A stretch of DNA of 64,000 nt from contig JABYQN010000002.1 in assembly GCA_022606135.1 (NCBI GenBank), positions 992,001 through 1,056,000 of the forward strand, written 5' to 3'. Below, piece by piece: positions 50,101 through 64,000 of the stretch. This DNA comes from Fomes fomentarius. Taxonomy: Eukaryota > Basidiomycota > Agaricomycetes > Polyporales > Polyporaceae. Both the position numbers and the translations under genes were made by a program. The notes beneath the pieces were generated by a model. The model was not told the origin of the DNA. It saw nothing but the letters and a program-made list of their open reading frames with translations, and did no database searches. Numbering within the stretch: the first letter of the stretch is position 1; each line of letters starts with the position of its first letter.

Positions 50101-50556
50101 CGCGTGGGCTAACAGAGTGATAGGGAGTTGACGATAGTCAGAAGAAGCGGCGCACAAACTGTAGAGGCTGGGCGGGCAATTCGTGGCAGTCGTGAGCCCG
50201 CTATATATCTAGACGGTGAAGCAAACGCGGTAAAAGCGTACAATGGTGTCGAAGAATGCAAAGCAAGCGCCGTCCACAATGGGTTGTCTAGACTCCCGCT
50301 TTGGCCATTTAGAGCCACAAACCTTATCCGCGGCTCGGCTCAAATCTAGTCCTTTGAGGTTATCCAGAAGCACTGTGGGCTGTGGAATATCAAAGCGGTC
50401 AAAGCGGACCTCAGAGTAAAGGGAGACACTTGTTAGGAAAGCGCTGACCACAATCTGTGGTCGAGAACGCCACCCAATCGGCCACGCATGTCACTGGGAC
50501 TTTATAAAGACCCATTGTCGGCTTTGAATGACCATTGTACCTCTCATCTCACCACT

Positions 50557-50822
50557 ATGCCTAGCAACGCGGCCCGACCGCTTTCGCGAGAGAACAGCGC
50601 TGAAGAGGCCGTCATCCTCCACGCCCGGCGCGTTCCATTGACCAGAGATTGGTTCAACGATACCGCGTCATCCACGGATGATCCAACTATCGAAGAAATC
50701 AACGCGATACATACCGTGGAGCCTCTAGATGTCAAGGTGAGCTCAATGAATCATTGTGGGTTGTCCTGCCTAGGCTAACGGAACGTCAGCCAGATCAAAC
50801 AGAACAAACCCAGACCGCTTGA
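50557..50822 (+). CDS. Small hypothetical protein, 69-70 residues
   Basis: Exon 1, 50557-50736, starts MPSNAARPLSRENSAEEAV and ends at a GTGAGC donor. A 53-bp intron has a GGCTAAC branch point and TCAG acceptor, and exon 2, 50790-50822, adds PDQTEQTQTA-stop. An alternative in-frame start lies at 50488. It is hydrophilic with an acidic C-terminal half, no signal peptide or membrane span. The splice signals are good but no homologue comes to mind, so this rests on gene structure only. Confidence 0.45.
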
Positions 50823-51871
50823 CCATCTGTCATGTGTCTCGTCGCCATAGCTCCTTCCACACATCCTACTCTATATCCCATATGTTGTGCTCAGCGGATG
50901 CACAAACTTGTTGCACAGCAGAGAAACCGTATCTTTGTCAACGCCAGAGGACGGCACTGCGGTGGTGGATGCCGTGAGCCACCGATACAGCGGTCACAAT
51001 TCGACGCAACTACCCTGCCTATCATACCGTAAGTCCAAGAAGACCGACTTCACGGTAGCAAAAGAAGACACACAAATCCGAGCTGAGAGACCTTGCTGGT
51101 TGGTAGTGCAAGTTGCACTCTGCCACTGGCACTCGGCTCGCTGCCAACCATTCGCTCCTTTGATCACCTGCGGTCTCTTGTCGGCACCGCGTACACAGCC
51201 GTAGAAGAGTGCAAGTTGGGCTGCAGATGGCGCAACAAAACTGGGTTCGATCGATAGTTGTGGTAGAGAGCTTGGGGATCAGTCGAGGTTCAAGTGAAAA
51301 GCGCAAGATTTGATCATCTGGCAGCAAGGACCTCGGACACCGCCAGTGTATCGACATCGTTGAATGATGCCCTATCTTGACTACAGAAGTTTCAATGGCT
51401 GAATCTCTTGAGCTTTCTATTATATGGAGCCAGAAACATGTGGCAGGCAGGTGCAAATGTGGGAAACGAGTGAGGTTTTCGGAGCGGAAGCTAGAGCCCA
51501 CGGGGTCCCACTTTTCAGCGTGACCACTTGGAGATCTTCGGCGTCACCGTGACAGGCAAGTACAACGTGGACCACCTCCACCGTCAACAGTTGTGCAGCA
51601 CGGAACCGTTCGAAGACAGATTACTATAGGCTGGAGAGAACCATCTCATTGTGGTAAGGCGCTGGTTTCTCTGTCCGTCGGCCTATATCTCCACAACCCC
51701 GTTGATCTTGAACTTCCTACATATCCAGCCGACCTCACTGGACACCGAGTTGGATCTTGGTCCAATTGTGAACATTCGTGGCGAACTCCGCCACGGAAGT
51801 AGCAACTCATAGCTGGCATCAGTGACATTCGTGATCGCGACTGATCACTATCGGAATCTGAGGACGGCAAG
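50823..51871. other. Intergenic DNA
   Basis: No supported gene or repeat seen. Confidence 0.4.
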
Positions 51872-52801
51872 ATGCTCTGCAGAACTCTTCGCAAAGCACC
51901 GTCAAGTTTGAGGAATTTGTGTGCTTCATCATGTCAAGCGGATTACCATACTCGCCCACATGTGTACCGCTGCCCACAACTCTCCCCCGATTGCTCCCGC
52001 AACTACAGCACGCCACAGAACGGCGGTACCCGACCCCTTCCCCCTCACTATGTCAGCCTGTACCGGCTCTTCCTCCGGTCCACTGCGGCATCCGTCCTTG
52101 CAGACCCTGAGGCAACATCGACGTTACGGAGGTTGTGGCGCCCCGTGTTCGTGCAAGCAGCCGCTGTGATGCGGCAGCTTGAACGCGATGACCTACCCCC
52201 GGAACAACGTGAAGCTCTTACGCACTGGCTGACCCAGTGGGAAACAAGAGGTCCATTCATTTCTAACCCCTTATGCTCTTGCTGACTAGTGCATTCGATA
52301 TTTCGCCTTCGCCTACTCCGACGCCCTCTGCAATACAACTGGGCGGCCGCAATCGCAATGCTGCCGATATGCAATACTCGTAATGCAAATGCGACACCCT
52401 TACTCGACCCTCATCCGCCTCGAAACCCCCCGACGGACGAATCGCTTCCAACATGTATCCGGAAACCAGTGGATAACAACCTATCCTTGCTGTACAGCTC
52501 AGCGCTCTCGCACGGCCTTTCTCATCAGGTCACCCGCAACCTATACTTGGCGCGCATCGCGAACAACGCGACCATCGACCCACCTTCGTCCAGTTATGGC
52601 GGCGTCTGGGACGGCCAGCTCCCACCGGATGATGCACGGTACAAGCCAGGCGCCGTGGGCTGGACCAGGAGGGTTAAGAACGCGCAACAAAGGGAAAAGG
52701 AACGTCTCGGGGGCAGGGCGATGGACTTCTTAAGCGACCTGATTGGGATGGCGGAAGGAAGCGCGGCTGTAACATTGGGCAGAGTGCAGCGCCGGCGGTG
52801 A
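51872..52801 (+). CDS. LYR-motif protein, probably mitochondrial
   Basis: Exon 1, 51872-52250, starts MLCRTLRKAPSSLRNLCAS, a good mitochondrial targeting stretch (basic, no acidic residues). It then has YVSLYRLFLRS, the L-Y-R/K motif with following helix, and RRLWRPVF. LYR proteins serve iron-sulfur cluster delivery or respiratory-complex assembly. A proposed 39-bp intron (52251-52289, ending GCTGACTAG) leads to exon 2, 52290-52801, whose second half looks coding (RNLYLARIANNATIDPPSSS and a VKNAQQREKERLGGRAMDFL helix). The part between, about 52290-52460, is less convincing. The intron is shorter than normal and its GTCCAT donor is poor, so the middle of the model may be wrong. Confidence 0.55.
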
Positions 52802-53923
52802 TTGGTGATCGCGTGTTATGCGTGTGTAGAGATATGTAGGCGCCCCTGAGGAGATGGGAACGTTAACGGAGAAGACGGTTTGCATGCCCCTTTTGCATGG
52901 TACTAGGGGATGTGCTATTTGCCTGCCTGTACAACGCATGGATCATTTCGCAGGGCTCCGTTCATACTCGTGCCGATGTGGGAGGTGTATCAGTCGACCA
53001 CGCATGCACAACATGGGCAATAATACTCTGCTCTGTGAGCCCGGGGGGAGACGTGACCTCGGGTCCACAACGTGATATGCGGGCGGTGCGCCGCCTCTTC
53101 TATCACTGACAGATCCCTTACATTGGCAGGTCATTGAAGAGATGCGGGGCGGTGTTTAATCTCCGTAGGTTTCCATCTCTTCACGAAAAAGAGGTCCCTG
53201 GTGATGGTGGTCTTGGACTCATTATATGTGCCATTTATGCTCATAGGCTCTGTAATTTGCTGTCGAGCGATATGCGTTCAATGATCATCCAGTGAGGATT
53301 CTTACCGGCGTGCCGGGACCTCCGGGCGGCTAGTTACGAGATTCCATCAACATTGTAAACGATTGATCGACCTTCCCCTGGAACAGAGACGCCCATGTTT
53401 GTAACTCCACCACATTAGCCAGCATTAGCCTTTGCGCTCCAAGAGCCTGTAAGGATACATCATGCTGTATTGTTCGGACCTGCAAGGTGGGGCCGGTGAA
53501 TGCTTGCGACGGTCAGATAACCTCCACCTCATTATCTCTCCCTGTCGATGCGTCTCCAGGTCGTTGATCGAGAGAGGTTCCTGCCGCTTGATCTAGACTG
53601 CGACGCCTTTGCTCCTCTTCGGCTGGGAAATGGTGTCGTGAGTAATGGCCAGCCAACCACCTGTGAACACCCCGGTCCGGGTCAACACCGTGGGTCCGAC
53701 CCTGCAGATCCGCGCTTGTGGCCGCATACTTACTTGGTCTCACCGGAGACAGCCAACCGCTCGCCACTGGCAGCGAGGAAATGTGATTGATGGGAGGTAA
53801 ACATTTGCAGATCCCTCCGACAAGGCTGTCCACCGACATCTGGGCAGGGCGTGGCTGCGAACAGAAGCTACATATACCCAAGGCCGCCCTGATCATCTGC
53901 TCCCCCGTCAAGCACGCTGCAAG
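52802..53923. other. Intergenic DNA
   Basis: No supported gene; promoter of the next gene at its right end. Confidence 0.4.
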
Positions 53924-55195
53924 ATGAGCCGTTTTCCCATCGCTACCACGTCAATCAACACTGGCAGCAGCGGTCTCCATCACGCAGACGTTCTCGGAAG
54001 ACCCCATGGCGGCGGCTCCTCTTCGAATTCGATAACATACTTATCCTTCCACTTCAGTGCGCCTGGCGGCTCTTCCTCACCTTCGTTCCCGCTTCCTGTT
54101 CATTCTCCCAGTTCTGCCGCCTCTTCTTCTGCGCCAACGGCGCGCCAGCCCCACGGGCGACGAGGATTACGATTGAAGGATTCGCAAAACATGGCCGCTG
54201 TGCGACCAAAGCTTGCCGTGCTCCCGTCTGGTGGAGCGGCGTATGCCAGGAGCATGACAGAATCGTCGTCGGCTGCCGACTTCCTCGACCTGAAGTCGCC
54301 CGAGAGTCCAGTGGCTGGTTCGATGCCTGCGAAACCTAAGGGCAAGGTGAGCAACAATACCCTTCATACGGCGCCCTCCGGCGGAAGAGAGCTCAAACGT
54401 GCTCTCAAACAGATTCCACAACCGAACGTCAAGAAGATGCGGCGGAGAGTAGCTCTTCTGAGCGGCGTACACCTCAACCTGCCAAACTCGCCGGTCGTCG
54501 GACCCTCGCCCCCAGGCACGGCGCGCGAACTCGCGTGGACGTTCACGGCGGAATGGGACTCGACACAAGATGAGTTCATCTTCAGTGACCTCGACAGCTC
54601 GAGCTCCTCAGGCGGCTCGTCGTCGGGACTCTCGTCGGCAAGCACCCGCTTCTTCCGCAACAACCCCGTTCCGTGCGATGTGAACGAGGACGACGCGTTC
54701 TCCCCGCTCGCGAAGCTCTCCATCTGCTCGCGTCTTCAGGAACTTGCCTCTGCGTCCGCATCTTCGTCTTCGTCGTCTTCGTCTGCTTCTTCTTCTGCAA
54801 GCACTTCGCCTTCGTCTCCCGCAGTTTCCGACATCTTCGACCTTTACACCTCGACACCGAGCACGCACTCGTTCTCCTTCTCGGATTCGAACGACTCCTC
54901 GTCCTCCGCTTCTTCCTCCCCCGTCGACACTTCCTCTCCCTCCTCCTACACGGACTCCCAGTTCGACCCGCCTGTGATCTCGGTCACCTTCTACGAGGAC
55001 GAGGCCTCACAGCGCGTAACCGTCGACCGCATGGTCGTCGCGCCAGCATCCGCATTTGAGCCCATCTCGTGGGAGCCGCTCCTCGTGCAGAAGTCGCGCT
55101 CGCTCCCGCAGACACCACAGTCTGCAGGGGTACCCAAAATCAGGAGAAGTCGGCCATTGCCCCCCGTGCCTGTCCGGACATCCTCGCGCGCGTAA
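53924..55195 (+). CDS. Serine-rich hypothetical protein
   Basis: Single frame of 423 residues without visible introns; no family recognised. It contains a basic segment (ELKRALKQIPQPNVKKMRRR, about residues 160-179). The centre has long Ser tracts encoded by TCG/TCT/TCC repeats, partly interleaved with Ala or Asp. The C-terminus is more structured (VISVTFYEDEASQRVTVDRM) and ends with RRSRPLPPVP, a class-type SH3-binding proline motif. A regulatory, disordered protein is likely. Confidence 0.75.
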   Translation: MSRFPIATTSINTGSSGLHHADVLGRPHGGGSSSNSITYLSFHFSAPGGSSSPSFPLPVHSPSSAASSSAPTARQPHGRRGLRLKDSQNMAAVRPKLAVLPSGGAAYARSMTESSSAADFLDLKSPESPVAGSMPAKPKGKVSNNTLHTAPSGGRELKRALKQIPQPNVKKMRRRVALLSGVHLNLPNSPVVGPSPPGTARELAWTFTAEWDSTQDEFIFSDLDSSSSSGGSSSGLSSASTRFFRNNPVPCDVNEDDAFSPLAKLSICSRLQELASASASSSSSSSSASSSASTSPSSPAVSDIFDLYTSTPSTHSFSFSDSNDSSSSASSSPVDTSSPSSYTDSQFDPPVISVTFYEDEASQRVTVDRMVVAPASAFEPISWEPLLVQKSRSLPQTPQSAGVPKIRRSRPLPPVPVRTSSRA

Positions 55196-56721
55196 GCCCC
55201 CAGTGGAGGGGCCCTTGCCGGAGGCGCGTCCCCGCGGACTGTCATTACGCACTTCAGCAGCTTCTGACAAGGCATCCGCGACATCCGCGCGAAAGCTCTC
55301 CCGTAACAATCCCGCAAACCGTTCGATTCGATCTGTGTTCCAGTCTCTTGCGCTGCTGCACCACCCCACCCTCATTCCCTCTCACCCAAGCTGTGTGTTT
55401 TGTGTTGCAAGTCTTTGTTCGTTTCCATACTTATCGTTCAGTCCGTGGGACTTTCTAATTTCGCCGACCAGCACGTCCTTATTTGTTTATCCTTTTCCCC
55501 TTTGTCTTCATAAATTTATTCTACTGCTGGTCAATCGCTTTTGCATACCCTGTTGCCCTGTTTATTCGGACTCAACCGCCATGTGTACATTAGAGTCCAC
55601 GATCCCGCACACCTTCCTCCCATCCCACCCCCCATCCCACCCTGCATATCCTGCATTACATATTAACATCAGCGGACGTACGCCCGTACTCCTGTTGCAT
55701 GCCGCATGTCATCTCTGCATTGCATAAAACCATCCATGTGTAAGTATACGATGCAAGCATTGTCACAGGACCTCAATGCCGCCCAATCGCATTATACACC
55801 ATATATCCATATGGAGCCACCACCCTGCAGGCTTGTTGTAATAACCAACAGTACTGCCGCGCTGTGACCTCAGTCAGACCACACCTCAGCCTCACCCGCG
55901 GCCAGCGAACCAACAAGGATCCTCCCGCTCAGCCTCCCATTGGTCAATCCGCGCGCATCATGTCTTCATACACCAAGGCGTCTTGACATCCCGACGCGCT
56001 CACACTGATGCGCTGCATGGAGCATGGCCCCCTCGTGCCTGCCAGATGGGGCACGCGCGTCACGCACCGGAGGACTGTGCATGATTCCTCCGTAGCGCTT
56101 GTTCGTCCTGCGACGCCGCCCTGGACTTCTGGAAGACCACAACATCCCGATGGTCGATGTCGGAACGCTTCGCCGACCTGCACCGGATGAGAGATCGTTC
56201 GCACGTCCGGCCGGTAACTAAGGAGCCAATGTGGTCCGTCCTGGGATCTTCCAGACCCTGCGAGGCTCCGCCGCTGCCTCGATTCTGGAACATGTACTCG
56301 CGGCGAGCACGCGAGGCAAGGTTCTAGAGAGAAAGAGAAATCGAGCATTCAGTACTAGTGTTGATTCCAGCTTAGCTGCATCGGGATACGGTTCATCCAA
56401 AGCACACACAGAAACACACAACCGCATACTGATTGTCCGACCTTCGCAGGCTAGCTTGTAACCCTCAGTACTGGTTTCGATTTGGTGAGTGGCGCCGCCG
56501 CCGAGTGTCACTATCAATCACTGTTATTTGTAGATCGTGCTGCATTATATACATGTCTATGTCAGTATAGTGTGTGTGATACGGCACCCAAGAATATTGA
56601 TCTCTTGATGAATCATAAACATGTGTAAGAATGGCGGGCCGCGCACCATGCACATTGCACATTGCCTGCAGGTCGTGCATGTTCGCCCTATCCCTGCCCA
56701 AACCACACTGCTCCTGGACAA
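55196..56721. other. Convergent intergenic region
   Basis: Long T-rich 3' flank of the serine-rich gene followed by unassigned DNA up to the stop of the sulfate permease. No supported coding frame. Confidence 0.45.
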
Positions 56722-59700
56722 TCACCGCTCGCGCATAGCTTGTTCGATGCGAGTCATCGCGCTCGCGACGTCCTTGAGAAATGCGCCCTCGCCGATGAGG
56801 TCGGCGACGCCTGCCTTCTCGAACGATTCCCGCACGGCGGGCTTGATGTGGGTGACGTACAGCCCAACGCCTCGGATCTGCATCCCAGACGTCATCGCCC
56901 GCCGTCCGATGTCGATGTCAGATGCGGTTGTCCATGGTCGATGTCGATATCATCAAACCACAATGACAGAGAAGATACAAGCAAGCGCGGTCAGCCCATC
57001 AGATCCTCACGCCTCGGCGCGGAGTGCCGCTGGGAGGTTATGCTCACCTTGTATGTCTCCACCAGCTCGTAGAAGATCTGCACCGCGCTGTCAAAGAGAG
57101 AATGCAATGAGTAACCGGGTATCACGCGCATTGCAGCGATGACGGCGCGCGGCCACGGCTCATACCCCATCACGTTTCGGGAATGGGATGAGGTGCGGAG
57201 ATTACTTACGAAGCGTCGATGCTATCCACGTCCGCAAGATGGAAGACAAGCACGTCTGCAGCGCGCCTGTGCGGCTCATCTGCCGGATGATGCTTGTCAT
57301 GTCCATACAACTCCAATCTTCTCAACCGCTCTGTATTGTGCGCCGCGTATTGTGTGTGTGGAGTGGACGTGTATGTGTAAGTACAATGGAGCGCAGTATC
57401 ATGACGAGTAAGCATCAGAGCCAAAGAGAAGAGGATCAATCATATTGCTTTCCACGCAGAAAGAATCTTCAGGGACACACCTTTCAGCTGTGCAGTGTTT
57501 GCTGCGGTCGTGGCGAGAATAGAAAGCACGATTCGATTTGGAACGTGCGAAGGTTCGAATTGGGGAAGGCGCGAAGCGAGAGAGAGGAGGAACGCATGTA
57601 CCGACGGTGGTGTGAGCGGTGGAATTCCAGAAGACAGAGAAAATAATAGGTACACACCAAAGTCTAGGTTCTCACGGATGCGCACGATAAGTGCGCCCGA
57701 TGCGTCTTCTACCGCGTCCGGATCCTCGTCGATTGGCTTCCACCTATCTGTGCCCGGGATGCGTCCCTGAGGAGAAGTGAGCGATAGAAGGTTAGTTACC
57801 ACAAGAAGAGAGGACTAACCAGGATGGTCATCCGTGTGCGCGAGGAGCGCCGGACCACTAGCAGAAGTGAGATGACGACGCTGACGGCGATGCCAATCTC
57901 GACGTTCCAGATGATGGTCAAGAAGAACGTCAGCGACATGAGCAGCAAATCGATCCATGCTCTCATCCTGCAGGCGCTGTAAGCTAGCCATCTCGATGGA
58001 TATGTCCACAGAGTCCAGGCACGTACTTCCAGTAGAACTTCGCATCATGCGGCAACTCCGACAGGAGCGAGAAGACGATGAGACAGATGCTGGAGGGTAC
58101 AAACAATCAGACGAGGTCAGCTCATCACCTGGGCGGAAGGAAAACACTAACATGGACGCGAGGACGCATTTCGGCAGGTAGTAGAGCCACGGAAGGAGGA
58201 AGAACGTCGCCAGCAAGACAATGGTCGAAGTCACCAGCGACGCCATCTGCGTCCGCGCTCCAAGGTCTCCATTCAACTTCGATCTGCACAGGATCTACGA
58301 TAAGCGGTCTCGCACGGGCATAAATAGTTGATACAACTTGGACTGACCTGGTGATAGACCCATACGCGGGCAATGTCCCAGGGATGAACGCGCCAATGAT
58401 GTTCCCCGCCCCCAATGCGACAAGCTCGCGGTTCGGGCTTATGCTGTACCCAAACCTCGCAGCGTTCTGCTTTGCCGCCACGATACTATCGAGGAACCCG
58501 ACCACAGAGATCAGCCTGTTCATGGGATGGGACAGCATACGTCAGTATCGCCATCAGCTCTGAGATCGTGTGATCGAATGGATCCAACTAACACAGCGGT
58601 CGAAGTTGTCCTCCTCAGGTACCTCAACGTCATGTTGCGAAGCGGGAACTGGATGAAAGCGCTCCCGGTGTTGATCGGCACGGACCCTAAGATCCCCACC
58701 CCATCTTGGTCCCAGTCGAACTCATCCGACAATACTGTGTCGCGACGGTCAGCACTACGCACCCCGTCTGGTCATTCAGGCGACTCACTAGTCGATACAA
58801 CCACGACGATGAAGACCTCCGGCAAGCGGTAAATGAACCAATACTTCTTGAATGCTTGCTTGATGTTGCGAATAACCACTAGAATGGCAAGCGCGCCGAA
58901 ACTAATGATCGTTGTAAGTCTATGAGCGTTCGTGAATGCGTGTTCGATGAGAAACAGCAATTTCTCCAAGGTGGAGTTGGGTTGGAGTGCGTGCTCTAGC
59001 TCCGTAAGGCCCAACATCGGTATGAGCTGTTCACTGTGAACGGCATAGAGTGAGGTACACGCATAGCAAAGGCACACTCCAGAACTGACATCATGATTAC
59101 CACCGCAACTGCGGTGACGAAACCACGGAGCAGAGCGCGGCTGAGGACGACGTCCAGAAAGCCGAGCCTGAAGAGACCCAGCAAGAAACTGATGAGACCG
59201 ACCTACAAATGGATGATAGGTCAACAATCACAGGGACCAGACTGCTACGGGCGTACCTGGAAAGTGATTATTGTAGAAATGGCTAGTGATACAGCGTTGG
59301 GATCTACAGGATGTGTATGAGGATCGGAATGCATGATCTCGTTGACGGCCTGGCCAACAAGCAAGGAGAGGGCGGCTTCGGGTGCGACGTTGAGTTGACG
59401 GGATGTTCCTAGTAGAGCATATACGATGCCCGGAACTGCTGCAGAGAACTGTATAGCGGATCAGCGTTATACTTGCGAGAACAGTAGGCACCGACGTACC
59501 AAGCCCGTGACGGGGCTGAGCTGAGCAAGCGACGATGCATAGGACACGGATTGAGGTATCAGCATGCTCGCGACCGTGATGCCAGCGAGGCAGTCACCAG
59601 CGAGCCTGAGTATGGGAGGTAAGCGGAGAGATGGATACGTGAAAGTGACGAACGCACAAGGAGAGCGAGTACCGTGGTATCCAAGCAGTAGAAGGTACAT

Positions 59701-60328
59701 AATACTTGACTTTCGCCCACTTAGAGTTTCTTCGCCATAGCGGTGGGCGGCCATGTGGATCTGTGCGAGTTCGTTAGTACCGTGGAACTGAAAGCAGACA
59801 ATATATAGTGGATGTGTTGGAAGTGAGGGACTATACCGCAGCTGCAGACTTCGACACATGTTGTACTTGAGCCGCAAAGGTTCTTACCTCGAGGCGCAAC
59901 CGCAGCTTGGCTACGATGCACACAGTGAAAGATCTGACACCTGCCTCTACGACGAGAGTAGCAACGGAGCGCATGTAGCCCTCAACGAGCAGCTACGGGC
60001 TGTCTGTGTGGGGCGTGTCCGCAGGCATTGGTGGTGAAAGGACCACATAAGATAACAGCACCTTACGCATGCCTCGGCAGAGATGTTCCAGTACTGAGTA
60101 GGACTGACCTATTGGAATGCCTTCCGCTTCCTCTGCGTCCCTAATGTCTCTCTGGCCCTCGCCTAGCAGCGCTGTGTGCTCTCCTATGGGGAATCCAAGG
60201 GTCCTCGGAGTCACGGCGCCGCTCCCCGGCAAGCTGGACGTCGCAGAAGTGTAGCCCGATGGCGTATGCGTGCCGTACGGACCTCTTGGAGGTATGAGGC
60301 CGTCGTCTTTGCTAGCCGTTGAAGCCAT
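56722..60328 (-). CDS. Sulfate permease, SulP/SLC26 family, with STAS domain
   Basis: Plasma-membrane anion transporter, probably sulfate uptake. It is broken by many short introns, so exons are read as blocks on the minus strand. A cytosolic N-terminus starts MASTASKDDG (60328). A YYVPSTAWIPRYSLS segment follows, then the SulP signature GDCLAGITVASMLIPQSVSY (about 59600-59540). Transmembrane blocks include FLLGLFRLGFLDVVLSRALL, LISVVGFLDSIVAAKQNAAR and LLLMSLTFFLTIIWNVEIGI. The C-terminal STAS domain contains VLVFHLADVDSIDAS and a final block beginning GVGLYVTHIKPAVRESF that ends at TGA 56724-56722. Size and order match fungal SulP proteins of about 700-800 residues. Several exon ends, mainly near the N-terminus and around 57050-57660, were not pinned down. 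Substrate is by family only. Confidence 0.88.
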
Positions 60329-60949
60329 TGCGGTCTGGATTCAGGTCTGGGAACTTAGTACTATAGGTGGATAGAAAAGTGGTGGTGCACAACGTGTGGG
60401 GTCGTCGTCAGAATAGTACTATCAGACTAACGTGAGCTCAGAAGACATGGATGGTAGGGCGAAGAGACGTTGGACATGGAGGTGAAGACGATTAAGAGGC
60501 GAGTCAAGACCAATTTGGCCGCGCGCTAATTCGGCCATTGCTCTCGGGCCGTGCGGCCCATTGCATCTAGCCAATCACAGTCATCGAATAACTCTTGCGA
60601 GTGCTTGAACGTTCAGTAGTAAGTATTCAGTAAGTCACCAGATTCAGGGAGTATAGAACTTCGACTTCTGTCAAGGTAGTCAGTTGAGCAGTCAGACTCA
60701 ATTATAGCTACTCTCCTGTACTCCACCAAAGCTATCTCACACTGACTTGACTCTCGCAATCTCTGGGATAGTAGTGGCAGAAGTCAGATATATACAGACT
60801 TACAGTTTGTTCAAGAATTGGCCGTGAAGCTGCCTGGTTCCTGCAAGAGCAATCTGTAATGCATTGACGTACACTCATAGAATGATCCAACAATCACGCG
60901 AGGCAAGCACGGCATCGGTTCAAGTTCGGTCCACGAGCGCGACTTGGAC
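60329..60949. other. Promoter region of the sulfate permease
   Basis: AT-richer DNA upstream of the permease start, no supported ORF. Confidence 0.5.
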
Positions 60950-61720
60950 ATTCGCGTACTTGCGAAACATTCGTGCTAGACAAACGACCGCGGCAACAGT
61001 CGCTCTCGAACCTCCATAGTATGACTAAGTGTACGCCGACAGCAGCAGAAGCACACTGAGATAGTCGACGTACAAGGCGGTTAGCTCCGAAGTCGTCAGC
61101 CAAGCTCAGAGTCGATAGATCTACTCGGTCGGGAACCGGCCATCGGATCGTTCTCGCTCTGGCCTCTCGGACAATATGGGACGTGGATCAATAGCGAGTT
61201 TGTCTGAGCGGATCTGCATAACGCGGCCAATGAGCAGAGTTCGGCAAAGAGTCTTGACTATATGGGATATACCAAGGGCGAGGTCTGGGTCGACGGCGCA
61301 ACTTGATATGAGTGTCTGGTACTCCAAAGCGGTGTTTTCTTCCGCTTCGTAAGCAGGTTTATCTTCTCGCAGAGAAAGAGTGAGTTAGACGGGGGGGAGG
61401 GCGAATGGCTCTCATCCAAGAGCCTTCAGTCCTGCCTGTTGTCCTCATAACTGCATCCGTGGTCTCGTGTAGAAGCGGAGTCAATGAACGCTAGGTACGG
61501 GATCAGCGTGAGGACAAACAGAGTACAACGAATAAGAACCTTACCCATGACAAGGGTGACATGAGATTCGTCCGGGACGTATTGGCGTATTTTGGGACCC
61601 CCGCTGAACAGAGTTCGAATGGGTCCCAGAAGCTGGGTTTGGTAAGTCCCACGTAGATGAGTTGATGTGAAGCGAGTTTTCAGTCTCGAGGTGCGGTAAT
61701 TGATAGGTCTGGGTACACGC
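60950..61720 (-). repeat. Relic copy 4 of the peroxidase-linked duplicated sequence
   Basis: On the minus strand: CATCTACGTGGGACTTACC (near 61665), CCCATTCGAACTCTGTTCA, a frame reading PKIRQYVPDESHVTLVMG, ATGGGTAAGG (near 61549), CTCACGCTGATCCC, CACGAGACCACGGATGCAG (near 61467), and a GVHL-containing remnant near 61040. This is the same order as copies 1-3. Frames are interrupted. It lies about 1 kb upstream of VP3 and points away from it, exactly as copy 3 does for VP2. Confidence 0.6.

Positions 61721-64000
<2,280 letters not shown>

Overview
The window is nuclear DNA of a filamentous basidiomycete, most likely a white-rot polypore. The reasons are GC-rich genes split by many 50-60 bp introns with CTNAC branch points, three class II (lignin-degrading) heme peroxidase genes, a chromodomain-bearing Ty3/gypsy retrotransposon, and a fungal housekeeping set. 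Species cannot be fixed from sequence reading alone.

Layout. 0.4-1.2 kb: relic copy 1 of a duplicated sequence (see below). 3.08-5.67 kb (+): mitochondrial succinate/fumarate carrier (SFC1). 7.68-8.2 kb (-): proline-rich hypothetical gene. 8.57-15.25 kb (+): complete, very young Tf1/sushi-like chromovirus retrotransposon with identical 288-bp LTRs and a 5-bp target duplication. 15.5-16.76 kb (-): acidic hypothetical protein. 16.8-21.9 kb: no supported gene. 21.94-27.86 kb (-): SWR1 chromatin remodeller in nine exons. 29.5-30.2 kb: relic copy 2. 31.18-32.56 kb (+): peroxidase VP1. 33.64-34.16 kb (-): probable Cox14-like protein. 34.46-34.88 kb (-): acylphosphatase. 35.20 kb (+): tRNA-Leu(AAG). 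35.59-37.47 kb (+): secreted subtilisin-type protease. 39.12-39.20 kb (-): identical tRNA-Leu(AAG). 39.49-41.26 kb (+): alpha/beta-hydrolase. 41.57-42.95 kb (-): VP2. 43.9-44.8 kb: relic copy 3. 46.23-47.89 kb (+), 48.88-50.10 kb (-), 50.56-50.82 kb (+), 51.87-52.80 kb (+) and 53.92-55.20 kb (+): mostly fungal-specific hypothetical proteins, one with an LYR motif. 56.72-60.33 kb (-): SulP sulfate permease with STAS domain. 60.95-61.72 kb: relic copy 4. 62.66-64.0 kb (+): VP3, running off the window end and carrying a frameshift.

The biologically central part is the peroxidase cluster. All three genes encode the Mn(II)-binding triad and also the surface tryptophan of versatile peroxidases, so the family is best called versatile peroxidase rather than plain manganese peroxidase. 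Each gene has a divergently oriented, decayed sequence about 1 kb upstream; four copies of this relic exist in the window, and the orphan copy at the left edge predicts a further peroxidase just outside it. VP2 and VP3 are almost identical, inverted, about 20 kb apart, and differ by a single-base deletion that breaks VP3. The housekeeping genes between them do not form a pathway with the peroxidases; the secreted protease is the only other obvious extracellular degradative enzyme.
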